DNA from: Flavobacterium sp. M31R6
GTDB lineage: Bacteria > Bacteroidota > Bacteroidia > Flavobacteriales > Flavobacteriaceae
DNA: 64,000 nucleotides
NCBI RefSeq assembly: GCF_013284035.1
Contig: NZ_CP054141.1
Span: 3,162,001 to 3,226,000 of the forward strand
Direction of reading: 5' to 3'
Numbering within the stretch: the stretch's first letter is position 1; each line of letters opens with the position of its first letter. This document shows, piece by piece, positions 34,886 through 43,885 of this stretch. The notes beneath the pieces were generated by a model. It worked only from the letters and a program-made list of their open reading frames with translations, did no database searches and was not told the DNA's origin. Both the position numbers and the translations under genes were made by a program.

Positions 34886-36059
34886 TAAAACACTTTTAGA
34901 CAACGTTTATATAGATGAAGAAGCCAATCGATTAAAAAAATCGGGTTTCATTAGTTTGGAGCAATACCAATCGATTGGCTACCAATTACCGAGACTGAAA
35001 AGTCAGAAGAATATCTTTATACGAATTGGTTTCTTCATTCTGGGTTGTATGTTGTATTCCTCGATTTGCGGAATGTTATCACTATTTGGATTGGCAATTA
35101 TGGATGACGCCTATTTATTTTTCATCTATGTCTTTGCCATAATTGGTTTTGGAGCCAAGGAGTTCATGTCGAGAGAAATGAAGTATTTTGGTTTTGGTCT
35201 GGACGATGCCTTTATTTTGGGAGCTATTGCAACACTATTGACAGCAGTTGGACTCAGCTTTGAAGAAAATTACAATACAAACTATTTGGCTGTAATCATT
35301 GTAATGGCAATCGTTTCGACTATTGCTTATTTACGATATCTCAATCTCTCTTTGGCCCTGCTAGCCTGTTTGGGAATAACGGCAAGTCTGGCATATATAA
35401 CATTTGAGTATTTAGAAATCGGAAAATCCATATTACCTTTTGTAATATTACTTTTTTCCGGCGGTTCTTATTTTATTTCCAAAAATAAACTGCAAAATCT
35501 AACTGCACCCTATTATGCTAATGGCCTGAAACTAGCCAAAGCCTTCAGTTTAATACTATTCTATCTGGCTGGAAATTATTATGTGGTAAGAGAATTAAAT
35601 TTCAGTCTTTCCGGCGAGTATTATTATAATGGTGTGAGTCCAGAAATTCCTTTTGCCATATTCTTTTGGGCCTTTACGATTTCAGTTCCTGCCCTCTATT
35701 TGTTTTTCTCTCTAAAAAACAAAGACCGAATGATGCTTTGGATTGGTTTTCTTGCACTTTGTTTTGCCCTTTTTACCATCAGAATGTATCATCACGTTTT
35801 ACCTCCTGAAGTGGCTTTAACCATCGGAGGGCTGGTTGTATTTGCTTTTACTTATTTTTCAATAAAAAAAACGAAGTACAACGAAACCGGAATCACGTTC
35901 AAAGAAGACCGATTTGCCAATCCAAATTCTTTTGCCAATCTGCAAACTCTTGTGGTCGCTTCACAATTTGGACTTAAACCCGAGGCTAAAGTCGATGAAT
36001 CACCAATGAAGTTTGGCGGCGGTGGATTTAGCGGTGGTGGCTCTGGAGGGGAGTTTTAA
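34872..36059 (+). CDS. Multi-pass membrane protein with Gly-rich tail
   Basis: This is a 395-residue protein with a soluble N-terminal segment (about 1-45) similar in layout to its upstream partner, then about 10 transmembrane helices, then a cytoplasmic or periplasmic tail ending FGGGGFSGGGSGGEF. Such Gly/Ser-rich ends occur in TPM-domain and DUF2207-type membrane proteins. The overlap with the preceding gene (14 bp) implies translational coupling. I cannot assign a reaction. Confidence 0.75.
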   Translation: MIVYDKTLLDNVYIDEEANRLKKSGFISLEQYQSIGYQLPRLKSQKNIFIRIGFFILGCMLYSSICGMLSLFGLAIMDDAYLFFIYVFAIIGFGAKEFMSREMKYFGFGLDDAFILGAIATLLTAVGLSFEENYNTNYLAVIIVMAIVSTIAYLRYLNLSLALLACLGITASLAYITFEYLEIGKSILPFVILLFSGGSYFISKNKLQNLTAPYYANGLKLAKAFSLILFYLAGNYYVVRELNFSLSGEYYYNGVSPEIPFAIFFWAFTISVPALYLFFSLKNKDRMMLWIGFLALCFALFTIRMYHHVLPPEVALTIGGLVVFAFTYFSIKKTKYNETGITFKEDRFANPNSFANLQTLVVASQFGLKPEAKVDESPMKFGGGGFSGGGSGGEF

Positions 36060-36087
36060 AAACAAGACCATTAAAACATAAAAATCT

Positions 36088-36139
36088 TACCGCTGATTCG
36101 CAGATTTAAACTTTAAAAAAAATCTGCGAATCTGCGGTA
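36088..36139. terminator. Inverted repeat between convergent genes
   Basis: TACCGCTGATTCGCAGATTT pairs with AAATCTGCGAATCTGCGGTA around a 12-nt loop, between the membrane-protein pair (plus) and ytxJ (minus). Confidence 0.75.
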
Positions 36140-36144
36140 TTATT

Positions 36145-36534
36145 TTACAATCTCTCCACCAAATCTCCCGCATCAATATCACTATGCGAAGCATCATAAA
36201 CCGATTGACCATTTTTGATCAACAATAATTGTGGCGATTGGTGCACTACCTGAAAACGGTTTGCGATTTCATTGGAAACATCACGGTATTCGATTAAATC
36301 CAAAAAGTAAGCATCTACCTTATCTTCTAAAGCATATTCATTTTCAAATTGCTTAAGGGCGAATCTACTGATGCTACAACGTGTGCTGTGTTTGAAAATC
36401 GCTATTGGTTTTTCATTCGATAAAACTACAATCTCATTCAATTGGTCTAAGTTAGTTAGCGGAATCCAATTGATTTTACTTCCTGTTACTTTCTTTTCTT
36501 CTGAACTACCGAATAGGGAATTGAATATGCTCAT
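36145..36534 (-). CDS. ytxJ: Bacilliredoxin-like protein (YtxJ/BrxC family)
   Basis: This 129-residue thioredoxin-fold protein is predicted to remove bacillithiol from oxidised cytosolic proteins. The redox motif is HSTRCSISRFALKQF, where a single Cys is followed by x-x-Ser in place of the usual CxxC. That is characteristic of the monothiol YtxJ group. The downstream SPQLLLIKNGQSVYDASH is the cis-Pro/strand region of the fold. The gene is monocistronic. Bacillithiol use is known in Bacteroidota, which fits. Confidence 0.85.
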   Translation of the reverse strand: MSIFNSLFGSSEEKKVTGSKINWIPLTNLDQLNEIVVLSNEKPIAIFKHSTRCSISRFALKQFENEYALEDKVDAYFLDLIEYRDVSNEIANRFQVVHQSPQLLLIKNGQSVYDASHSDIDAGDLVERL

Positions 36535-36763
36535 TTTGTCTTATTTTATGTCTTTTTGTCTTTTTAATATGATAAAAATCATCACGGAAACGTCAAATTG
36601 TCCGTAAATTTATAGTGGAATACCATTTGATGATTATTTTGCAAAGTTAGTTATTAAATAGTGAAATTCAGTAATCAACAATTGGTTATAACTGATTAAC
36701 CATAATTAAAACTTATAGCTAATTACAAGTAAAACAAACATATAAAACATAAAACCTTTAATC

Positions 36764-39367
36764 ATGAACATTAATAAATTTACCATTAAATCGCAGGAAG
36801 CCATACAGCTTTCCCAGCAACTGGTTCAGAGTTTGGGTCAACAACAAATAGAAAACGAACACATTTTCAAATCTATTTTTGAAGTTGATGAGAATGTGGC
36901 TCCGTTTATTTTGAAAAAACTGAACGTCAATGTGCCTTTATTTATTCAAATTTTAGACAGTACCATTCAGAGTTTTCCAAAAGTTTCCGGAGGCGAAATT
37001 CAGCTTTCCAGAACCGCCAATACAACCCTGAACGAAGCCGAAATCATTGCCAAAAAAATGAACGACGAATACGTTTCCATCGAGCATTTGATTCTAGCCA
37101 TTTTTGATTCCAAAAGCAAAGCAGCCCAAATCCTAAAAGACCAAGGCGTAACCGGAAAAGGACTAAAAGCCGCTATCGAAGAATTGCGTAAAGGCGAAAG
37201 AGTAACCTCAGCCTCAGCCGAAGAAAATTACAATTCTTTGAACAAATACGCCAAAAACCTCAACGAACTAGCAAGAACCGGGAAACTGGATCCTGTGATT
37301 GGGCGTGACGAAGAAATCCGACGCGTACTGCAAATTCTTACCCGAAGAACCAAAAACAACCCAATGTTGGTGGGAGAACCAGGTGTGGGTAAAACTGCCA
37401 TTGCCGAAGGTCTCGCGCATAGAATTGTGGATGGCGACGTACCCGACAACCTGAAAGACAAAATCGTATTCTCTCTCGATATGGGAGCCTTGATTGCGGG
37501 TGCCAAATACAAAGGGGAATTCGAAGAACGTTTAAAATCGGTGGTTAAAGAAGTGATTGCTGCCGAAGGAGACATCGTATTATTTATTGACGAAATTCAC
37601 ACGCTTGTGGGTGCAGGTGGTGGCGATGGCGCAATGGATGCCGCCAACATTCTGAAACCAGCTTTGGCTCGTGGAGAATTAAGAGCCATCGGTGCAACGA
37701 CTCTAGACGAATACCAAAAATATTTCGAAAAAGACAAAGCACTCGAACGTCGTTTTCAAAAAATCATCATCGAAGAACCCGATACAGAAAGTGCCATCTC
37801 AATCCTTAGAGGTATCAAGGAAAAATACGAAACACATCATAAAGTACAAATCAAGGACGACGCTATCATTGCTGCCGTAACACTTTCGCAACGCTACATC
37901 ACCAATCGTTTCCTTCCGGACAAAGCCATCGACTTAATGGACGAAGCGGCTTCCAAACTGCGTATGGAAATCAACTCCAAACCAGAAGAACTGGACGTTT
38001 TGGATCGAAAAATAATGCAGTTGGAAATCGAAATTGAAGCCATAAAACGCGAAAAAGACGAAAGCAAACTCAAAATATTGGGAATGGATTTGGCCAATCT
38101 CAAAGAAGATCGAAATGAGATTTATGCCAAATGGAAATCCGAGAAAGAAGTTGCCGATAATATTCAGGAAGTAAAAACCGAAATCGAAAATTTCAAATTC
38201 GAAGCCGAACGCGCCGAACGTGAGGGCGACTACGGAAAAGTAGCCGAAATCCGTTACGGAAAAATCAAGGAAGTCCAAGATCGATTGGCTGTTTTCCAAA
38301 AACAATTGGCCGAAAACCAATCGGGAACTTCATTGATTAAGGAAGAAGTAACCCGCGAAGACATTGCCGAAGTAGTGGCCAAATGGACCGGAATTCCCGT
38401 AATGAAAATGTTGCAGGGCGAACGCGAAAAACTGTTGCATCTAGAAGAAGAACTGCACAAACGTGTGGTAGGACAAGAAGAAGCCATACAAGCCGTGAGT
38501 GACGCCGTGCGTCGTAGCCGTGCCGGCTTACAGGATATGAAAAAACCGGTGGGAACTTTCCTTTTCCTCGGAACAACTGGAGTTGGGAAAACCGAACTTG
38601 CTAAAGCTCTGGCTGAATATCTTTTCGATGACGAAAACGCCATGACCCGAATCGACATGAGCGAATACCAAGAACGCCACAGCGTGAGCCGATTGGTAGG
38701 TGCGCCTCCGGGATACGTGGGCTATGACGAGGGTGGACAATTGACCGAAGCCGTGCGTCGTAAACCGTATTCTGTGATTCTGCTGGACGAAATCGAGAAA
38801 GCCCACCCGGACACCTTCAACATCTTGTTGCAGGTACTCGACGAAGGCCGTCTGACCGACAACAAAGGACGTTTGGCCGATTTCAAAAACACCATTATCA
38901 TTATGACTTCCAACATGGGAAGCCAGATTATTCAAGAAAAATTCGAGAATCTAAAAGGAAGTATCGAAGCCGCCACCGAAATCGCTAAAGTTGAAGTACT
39001 CGGATTATTGAAACAAACTGTACGCCCCGAGTTCATCAACCGTATCGACGAAATCGTAATGTTCACGCCGCTTACCGCCAAAAACATTACCAAAATCGTT
39101 GGCTTGCAGTTGAAAAACGTTACCGATATGCTTGCCCAACAAGGCATCACGATGGACGCCACTCCCGAAGCTATCGCGTATCTGTCTCTGAAAGGTTATG
39201 ACCCGCAATTTGGTGCCAGACCCGTAAAACGAGTAATTCAAAGAGAAGTCCTCAACCAACTCTCCAAAGAAATCCTCGCCGGAAAAGTACATCCCGAGAG
39301 CATCATCCTACTCGATGCCTTCGACAACGAACTCGTTTTTAGAAATCAAACCGAGTTGGTACACTAA
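36764..39367 (+). CDS. clpB: ATP-dependent disaggregase ClpB
   Basis: This hexameric AAA+ chaperone rescues aggregated proteins together with DnaK. The 867-residue protein has a double Clp N-domain (1-145). Nucleotide domain 1 carries Walker A GEPGVGKT at 204-211 and Walker [16 protein letters not shown] coiled-coil middle domain (about 405-530) separates it from nucleotide domain 2, with Walker A GTTGVGKT near residue 607 and [13 protein letters not shown]. There is no ClpP-binding loop, which separates it from ClpA/ClpC. No CIRCE-type operator was seen upstream. Local GC content is higher than in the flanking genes. Confidence 0.97.
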   Translation: MNINKFTIKSQEAIQLSQQLVQSLGQQQIENEHIFKSIFEVDENVAPFILKKLNVNVPLFIQILDSTIQSFPKVSGGEIQLSRTANTTLNEAEIIAKKMNDEYVSIEHLILAIFDSKSKAAQILKDQGVTGKGLKAAIEELRKGERVTSASAEENYNSLNKYAKNLNELARTGKLDPVIGRDEEIRRVLQILTRRTKNNPMLVGEPGVGKTAIAEGLAHRIVDGDVPDNLKDKIVFSLDMGALIAGAKYKGEFEERLKSVVKEVIAAEGDIVLFIDEIHTLVGAGGGDGAMDAANILKPALARGELRAIGATTLDEYQKYFEKDKALERRFQKIIIEEPDTESAISILRGIKEKYETHHKVQIKDDAIIAAVTLSQRYITNRFLPDKAIDLMDEAASKLRMEINSKPEELDVLDRKIMQLEIEIEAIKREKDESKLKILGMDLANLKEDRNEIYAKWKSEKEVADNIQEVKTEIENFKFEAERAEREGDYGKVAEIRYGKIKEVQDRLAVFQKQLAENQSGTSLIKEEVTREDIAEVVAKWTGIPVMKMLQGEREKLLHLEEELHKRVVGQEEAIQAVSDAVRRSRAGLQDMKKPVGTFLFLGTTGVGKTELAKALAEYLFDDENAMTRIDMSEYQERHSVSRLVGAPPGYVGYDEGGQLTEAVRRKPYSVILLDEIEKAHPDTFNILLQVLDEGRLTDNKGRLADFKNTIIIMTSNMGSQIIQEKFENLKGSIEAATEIAKVEVLGLLKQTVRPEFINRIDEIVMFTPLTAKNITKIVGLQLKNVTDMLAQQGITMDATPEAIAYLSLKGYDPQFGARPVKRVIQREVLNQLSKEILAGKVHPESIILLDAFDNELVFRNQTELVH

Positions 39368-39384
39368 TATAGCTTACTAAAACG

Positions 39385-39451
39385 TTTGCCAAAATTTTGA
39401 ACTTTGGCAAAGGTCATCAACAACACCAGTCGAAAAGCTGGTGTTTTTTTT
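39385..39451 (+). terminator. Tandem terminators after clpB
   Basis: The first hairpin is TTTGCCAAA...TTTGGCAAA (39385-39411). The second is AACACCAG/CTGGTGTT with an 8-T run (39422-39451). Confidence 0.85.
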
Positions 39452-39453
39452 GT

Positions 39454-39560
39454 TTTAGGAGCAGAGGAATTAGCTTTTTCATCAACTTCACTCCCGCTGT
39501 ACGCAATATCTTTTGGGCTGAACCCCATCCCAAAAGGATATTTGCTTCCATCGGGGCTAG
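39454..39560 (+). repeat. Covarying-hairpin repeat, copy 4
   Basis: TTTAGGAGCAGAGG ... CTTCCATCGGGGCTAG. The outer stem is CCCG/CGGG; the central stem is CTTTTGGGCTG/CATCCCAAAAG with one mismatch. It starts directly after the clpB terminator. Confidence 0.85.
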
Positions 39561-39577
39561 ACAAGGCATCTAATTTT

Positions 39578-39763
39578 TTAGAAATATTTTTTTTGGATAA
39601 ATAAAATTATAACGCCGATAACAACATCTATAATTATTTGCAAATAAACTTTTTTGCTTCTAGTCCAAAAACTAGAATAATTTGGAGAGTTTATCGGGAT
39701 ATTAAATTGATTTGATTTTTTTGAGGAAATTTCATTTTGTGAATCTTTATTCACTTGTGTCAT
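39578..39763 (-). CDS. Possible small membrane protein
   Basis: This 61-residue frame (MTQVNKDSQNEISSKKSNQF...) has a polar N-terminus and one C-terminal transmembrane helix (VYLQIIIDVVIGVIILFIQ) followed by KKYF, like many small flavobacterial tail-anchored proteins. The frame stays open upstream to an ATG at 39832, which would add 23 residues without a clear signal. No family is recognised, and it may be spurious. Confidence 0.4.
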   Translation of the reverse strand: MTQVNKDSQNEISSKKSNQFNIPINSPNYSSFWTRSKKVYLQIIIDVVIGVIILFIQKKYF

Positions 39764-39832
39764 AGTAAACACAAACAGTTTTTTTTCGGTAGTACAACTA
39801 AGTACAACTTTGCGGGTAATATGCTTCATCAC

Positions 39833-40034
39833 ATACTTTATTTTAAATTAATAATATCAAATTTACTGATAATCAAGTTTAATAACTTAAATTACACCAT
39901 TACTTATAAACAAAAATTGTTAGTTATTTAACCCGCTCAACGGCGTCTCCCGACTTCGTCGCACACCCTCAACAACACCAATAACGCGAATTTGCAATCC
40001 ATTCCCATTCCAATTTGAACTTAAAATAAAACGT
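39833..40034. repeat. Spacer with a degenerate GC-rich repeat
   Basis: TCTCCCGACTTCGTCGCACA and CCCT (39945-39968 region) recurs almost identically at about 52789-52812, where it reads TCTCCCGACTTCGTCACACA. No gene is present. Confidence 0.5.
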
Positions 40035-40541
40035 ATGTCAAAACGAGATGAATTACAGAAATTCCCTTTATATCAAAAAGCAGAACAAATTTTTAAAATC
40101 ACACAAGGATTAGTAGAAATTGTCCCTGCTGACAATGAATTTCTACAAGAAACAAGAGTTCGATTTATGTTGGAAAATGCAATGATAATACCCGCTAAAA
40201 TTGCAGGAGCCCAAGCAGTCGAGTTGTATGATATAAAAATGGAAAATGCCACCATAATTCGAAAAGCAGCTAGGGAGTTATATGTCCAAGCTGGTAGTTT
40301 ACGTTTTGAAGAGGATATCTCGGACAAAGACTATATCCTTTTGTTGAGAAAAGAAATCGATGAATTCCGATTGTTATTTATTGATTGGGTAGCTGGTTTT
40401 GATGTGTGGAATTATATTAAAGACGATTGGGGATTGTTCAACCCACCAGGAGTAAATGCACACGATAAAGACCCCGATGAAGACATTCCTTTTAATCCTG
40501 ATGATTTTTTTAATTTTGAGGATGATGATGAGAATGAATAA
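40035..40541 (+). CDS. Conserved-looking helical protein of unknown function
   Basis: This 168-residue cytoplasmic protein is predicted to be almost all helical. Residues 1-125 have the heptad-like spacing of a four-helix bundle (FPLYQKAEQIFKITQGLVEIV..., RVRFMLENAMIIPAKIAGAQA), reminiscent of the 23S rRNA intervening-sequence or four-helix-bundle families. The last 35 residues are extremely acidic (DPDEDIPFNPDDFF...EDDDENE). Function is unknown. It opens the group of small proteins that runs to 42.5 kb. Confidence 0.8.
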   Translation: MSKRDELQKFPLYQKAEQIFKITQGLVEIVPADNEFLQETRVRFMLENAMIIPAKIAGAQAVELYDIKMENATIIRKAARELYVQAGSLRFEEDISDKDYILLLRKEIDEFRLLFIDWVAGFDVWNYIKDDWGLFNPPGVNAHDKDPDEDIPFNPDDFFNFEDDDENE

Positions 40542-40603
40542 TTCAAATACACCATTAATTCTATGCCTCTGGGTCGTTAACAGAAGCCTAGTATTTACAA
40601 AAC

Positions 40604-40635
40604 AAAAAAGCAACTCTTGATGGAGTTGCTTTTTT
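40604..40635 (+). terminator. Terminator after the helical protein gene
   Basis: AAAAAAGCAACTC/GAGTTGCTTTTTT with a 6-nt loop. It is nearly identical to the terminator at 18194-18226. Confidence 0.9.
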
Positions 40636-40752
40636 AGTTTATCTAATGAATAACCCGTAAATAATACAACTTTTCTAAAAAGTATTATAATACAATCTTT
40701 AACCAATACTCTGACCTTTACAAGGTTGAAAATAATTTAAAAACTAAACATT

Positions 40753-40872
40753 ATGAACAATATATTCAGAGGCCTGCTAGCAGGTTATGGAGCAAAAAAA
40801 CTAGGAGGTGGATGCTTCGGCACAATTTTAGTTTTTATAATTATCTGGGTGCTTTTGGGGCAGTGCAGTTAA
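40753..40872 (+). CDS. 39-residue membrane microprotein
   Basis: ATG at 40753 opens a 39-codon frame ending at TAA 40872. It encodes a basic amphipathic start (MNNIFRGLLAGYGAKKLGGG) followed by one transmembrane helix (CFGTILVFIIIWVLLGQCS). It lies 53 bp upstream of the ytxH-like gene on the same strand with no terminator between, so it is probably the first gene of that operon. The Gly-rich to hydrophobic layout and operon position support it as real. No homologue can be named. Confidence 0.6.
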   Translation: MNNIFRGLLAGYGAKKLGGGCFGTILVFIIIWVLLGQCS

Positions 40873-40925
40873 AAATTTAAATTCTATTCAATATAAAAAT
40901 ATAAACAATCTAAAACAAAACAGTT

Positions 40926-41210
40926 ATGAGTACAGGTAAAGTAATATTAGGAACAGTAGCGGGTCTTGCCATAGGCGGAATTTTAGGAATTCTATTTGCT
41001 CCCGAAAAAGGTTCGGTAACCCGAAAACAAATCTTGGATAAAGGAAATGATTATGCTGACGATTTGAAATCAAAACTTAACGAGTTTTCTGATTCCATCA
41101 CAGATAAACTTCAAAACGCAAAAGAATTTGCTCAAGGCCTAACAGAGGATGCTAAAGCAGAATTTGATGAAGCAAAATTTGATACCAATCACAGCGCTTC
41201 AAAATATTAA
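40926..41210 (+). CDS. YtxH-like stress protein
   Basis: This 94-residue protein has one N-terminal glycine-rich transmembrane helix (VILGTVAGLAIGGILGILFAPEKG). A charged coiled-coil tail follows (YADDLKSKLNEFSDSITDKLQNAKEF). The LFAPEKGxxTRK junction is the hallmark of the YtxH family, associated with general stress in Firmicutes. It is likely anchored in the inner membrane. It is cotranscribed with the two following genes (17 bp and overlapping). Confidence 0.85.
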   Translation: MSTGKVILGTVAGLAIGGILGILFAPEKGSVTRKQILDKGNDYADDLKSKLNEFSDSITDKLQNAKEFAQGLTEDAKAEFDEAKFDTNHSASKY

Positions 41211-41227
41211 TCCAAAATAAATATATT

Positions 41228-41581
41228 ATGACTGAGGATACAAGCCCTATAGCAATGCTTTTTGAGCGGGCAGAAGATTACAGTAAAACAACTCTAAAGT
41301 TGATTAAGCTAAATGCCATAGACAAATCCGCCGATGTAGCCTCATCTCTTGTTGCTCGACTTGCAGTGGTTATGACCGTTGTATTCTCAGTTTTAATTAT
41401 TAGCATGGGCGTATCAATATGGTTAGGAAAACTGCTTGGTGATACCTCTTACGGATTTTTTATAGTAGGTGCTTTTTATGTTTTTATGGCAATTCTTCTT
41501 CATCTATTTCGCAAACAATGGTTAAAATATCCCGTTAGCAATTCTATTATTAAACAATTGCTAAAAGAAAAAATGCTATGA
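41228..41581 (+). CDS. Holin-X-like / phage-holin-family membrane protein
   Basis: This 117-residue protein has a helical N-terminus (ERAEDYSKTTLKLIKLNAIDKSADV), two transmembrane helices (about residues 38-62 and 70-92) and a basic tail. The pattern matches the family annotated as putative holin-X, which in Bacteroidota is chromosomal and not linked to phage. A role in envelope stress is plausible by neighbourhood. Its stop overlaps the next start by 4 bp. Confidence 0.75.
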   Translation: MTEDTSPIAMLFERAEDYSKTTLKLIKLNAIDKSADVASSLVARLAVVMTVVFSVLIISMGVSIWLGKLLGDTSYGFFIVGAFYVFMAILLHLFRKQWLKYPVSNSIIKQLLKEKML

Positions 41582-41961
41582 AAATGAGAAACGAAACAGA
41601 TTCATTAAATGAATTGATTCTTCTACAGGAGAAAAAACACGATACTGAATTGGCTTTATTGAGAAACCAATTTGATCTTACCTATGAAAGTTTAAAACCT
41701 GTCAATCTGATCAAAAGCCTATTTCACGAAGTAACCACTTCACCCGAGATAAAAAATGATTTGGTTGGAAACACGCTTGGCTTAGGTGCTGGATTTCTTT
41801 CCAAAAAAATTTTTGGAGACAATCCACAAAGTCCTGTCAAAAAGGTATTAGGAACCATGCTCCAATTTGCTGTGACCAATGTGGCGGCGAAGCATTCAGA
41901 TAGCATCAAAAACATTGGAAGCAATCTTTTGAATCATTTTTTTCATAAAAATAAAAGCTAA
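41578..41961 (+). CDS. Hypothetical protein coupled to the holin-like gene
   Basis: This 127-residue protein is mostly helical, with a charged N-terminus (ETDSLNELILLQEKKHDTELALLRNQF) and a weakly hydrophobic centre rich in Gly (NTLGLGAGFLSKKIFG). No known motif was found. The ATGA overlap with the upstream frame implies translational coupling and a shared job with the YtxH/holin-like proteins. Confidence 0.7.
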   Translation: MKMRNETDSLNELILLQEKKHDTELALLRNQFDLTYESLKPVNLIKSLFHEVTTSPEIKNDLVGNTLGLGAGFLSKKIFGDNPQSPVKKVLGTMLQFAVTNVAAKHSDSIKNIGSNLLNHFFHKNKS

Positions 41962-42255
41962 ACAAATTATTGTATAGACAATAATTTAGATTTTATTTTA
42001 TCGAAAAGACAGCTCTGCGATTCCAATACTACATTATGGAAGTGCCGTTTTTTAGTAGATATCCTTCTGATTTCATTATTCATTAAAACAATGTTATTTC
42101 TTACTTTTAAATAAAATAAATGTATTTTATCGATATATTAATAAAGTTTAACTAATTTTATGACAGATTTTGAGAACCAAATCCAAGCTTAAAAGCAGTA
42201 ACGGTTTGTCTCTCAAAGAATTTAAAAACAAAAGATATAAAACAACTATACTACT
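41962..42255 (+). other. Non-coding spacer
   Basis: No gene, repeat or convincing terminator is visible in this 294-bp gap. It is AT-rich and presumably holds the promoter of the next small gene. Confidence 0.5.
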
Positions 42256-42477
42256 ATGAAATCAACATTACACTTCTTAATTGATTTTTTTGCGACTCTT
42301 TATGATTTGGTTATTGATTTTTTTGCATTGCAATATGATTTGGTCGTTGGCTTTATAGTTTTTTTGGGGGAGTATTTCAAATGGGCTACCACTAGCTCTC
42401 GCAAGTCTACCGATTTTGCAGAACCCGCTGAGGAATCAATTAAAGTACACAATCAAAACCCTTTTGATGTTAGATAA
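42256..42477 (+). CDS. Small hydrophobic protein with internal tandem repeat
   Basis: This 73-residue protein has an N-terminal hydrophobic part that is an internal duplication: LIDFFATLYDLV followed by VIDFFALQYDLVVGF. The repeat is visible in the DNA too (GATTTTTTTGC near 42283 and 42318). The tail is hydrophilic. The aromatic/acidic repeat could form one or two membrane-associated helices. No known family; it is likely part of the small stress-protein group upstream. Confidence 0.65.
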   Translation: MKSTLHFLIDFFATLYDLVIDFFALQYDLVVGFIVFLGEYFKWATTSSRKSTDFAEPAEESIKVHNQNPFDVR

Positions 42478-42519
42478 CTATAATTCATAAAATTCTAAAT
42501 GTTTAAAAAACAATATTCC

Positions 42520-42527
42520 TACCTTTG
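42520..42527 (+). promoter_or_regulatory. Promoter -7 element of the HAD phosphatase gene
   Basis: TACCTTTG matches TAnnTTTG, 60 bp upstream of the ATG at 42588. Confidence 0.5.
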
Positions 42528-42587
42528 ACACAATACCAAAACAACAATCGAAAAGCACATCCTTTCGATTGAATTAAAAAATAAAGA

Positions 42588-43262
42588 ATGAAATTCAAAG
42601 GAGTTATTTTTGATTTAGACGGAACACTGGTTAATTCACTTGAAGACATTGCAGATGCTATGAATAGTGTCCTTCAAGGTCTCAACTACCCTACTCATAA
42701 TTATGATGCGTACCAATATTTTATTGGGAGCGGCCTTCGAAATTTGGTAAGCAAATCATTGCCCGAAACACATAATGATGAAAAGCATATCGATCATTGT
42801 TACCAATTGATGATTGAAGAATATAGCGATAATTGTACTCGTAAAACAAAACCTTACGATGGGATTGTCCAATTATTGGATCACTTAATTTCACATAATA
42901 TCAAACTAAGCGTATTCTCCAATAAATCGGATGAGCTTACCAAGAAAATCACGACTGCTTTATTCCCAAACTATTTTGCCCCTATAGTGGGTTTGAGTGT
43001 TGAATCACTAAAAAAGCCTAATCCATCTGAAGCCATAGCAATAAGCAAAACTCTAGGACTAAAAGATGAAGAAATAATTTTCGTGGGAGATTCTGGAATT
43101 GATATGCAAACAGCTACCAATGCCAATATGTTTGCGGTGGGGGTTTCATGGGGATATCGACCAGAAGAAGAACTGATTGCAAATGGAGCAAAATATGTAT
43201 TAAACCATCCATTGGATTTAATTAAAGTTTTGCAACCCGAAGGCGTTACTATATTGATGTAA
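42588..43262 (+). CDS. gph: HAD hydrolase, phosphoglycolate phosphatase-like
   Basis: This 224-residue HAD-superfamily phosphatase has all four motifs: FDLDGTLVNS (nucleophile Asp), VFSNKS, the Lys in SLKKPNPSEA and FVGDSGIDMQTATNANM. The helical cap between residues 15 and 80 is of the Gph type. Phosphoglycolate is the likely substrate by resemblance, but related HAD enzymes act on other phosphomonoesters, so specificity is uncertain. Its neighbours give no further clue. Confidence 0.85.
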   Translation: MKFKGVIFDLDGTLVNSLEDIADAMNSVLQGLNYPTHNYDAYQYFIGSGLRNLVSKSLPETHNDEKHIDHCYQLMIEEYSDNCTRKTKPYDGIVQLLDHLISHNIKLSVFSNKSDELTKKITTALFPNYFAPIVGLSVESLKKPNPSEAIAISKTLGLKDEEIIFVGDSGIDMQTATNANMFAVGVSWGYRPEEELIANGAKYVLNHPLDLIKVLQPEGVTILM

Positions 43263-43348
43263 TTCGTGCCTCCCTAAAACGCAACTCACATCAAACTTTG
43301 ACCAGGAATTGGTATTTGAATACAAAAATTGACAAAGATTTTTTTCTA

Positions 43349-43356
43349 TATCTTTG
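43349..43356 (+). promoter_or_regulatory. Promoter -7 element of the DUF4199-like gene
   Basis: TATCTTTG matches the consensus, 26 bp upstream of the start codon. Confidence 0.5.
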
Positions 43357-43381
43357 ATATTCAATCCAAAAAACTATAATT

Positions 43382-43876
43382 ATGGTCAATAACATCTTAA
43401 GAAACGGAATTTTAGGAGGAATAATTGCTGCAATTGTTATGGCTTCGATGGTATTTTATATGAAAGCCAATCCGGGAGAGGAGCCCAATTCAATTATAAG
43501 TTTTATCAGTATGCTTTTAGCTTTTACCTTCCTGATATTGGGTATCAATCAACAACGCGAAATCAATAATGGTAAAATCACTTTCGGCAACGCCTTCCTG
43601 ACAGGATTGGGAATTTCATTTGTCATTGCAACCATTTACGTTTTGGTCTGGCTGGTTATTTATTACAACTTTTTTCCTGATTTTATGGATAGATATGGTG
43701 AAATGGTCTTAAAAAACGCCAAACCCGAAGATCTTGCAGCCAAAACTACCGAAATATACCAAATGAAGGAATGGTATAAAAGCCCTTTAATGGTAATCTT
43801 GCTTACTTATATGGAAATTTTCCCAATTGGCATTGTAATTTCTTTAATTGCAGGACTAATTCTAAAGAAAAAATAA
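43382..43876 (+). CDS. DUF4199-like membrane protein
   Basis: This 164-residue protein has four transmembrane helices: about residues 6-26, 36-55, 70-95 and 135-158. The layout resembles the Bacteroidota DUF4199 group, including an INNGKITFGNAFLTGLGISF segment after TM2. Function is unknown. It is convergent with the lipocalin-like gene, 9 bp between stops. Confidence 0.8.
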   Translation: MVNNILRNGILGGIIAAIVMASMVFYMKANPGEEPNSIISFISMLLAFTFLILGINQQREINNGKITFGNAFLTGLGISFVIATIYVLVWLVIYYNFFPDFMDRYGEMVLKNAKPEDLAAKTTEIYQMKEWYKSPLMVILLTYMEIFPIGIVISLIAGLILKKK

Positions 43877-43885
43877 ACTGCTTTT

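Noticed and set aside
38254..38935. Long reverse-strand frames inside clpB
   Set aside because: They are antisense to a strongly conserved coding region and their translations have low-complexity, Ser/Arg-rich or Phe-rich composition typical of shadows.
41228..41581. Holin-like gene considered as prophage remnant
   Set aside because: No other phage gene, integrase or att site is nearby; this family is usually chromosomal in Bacteroidota.
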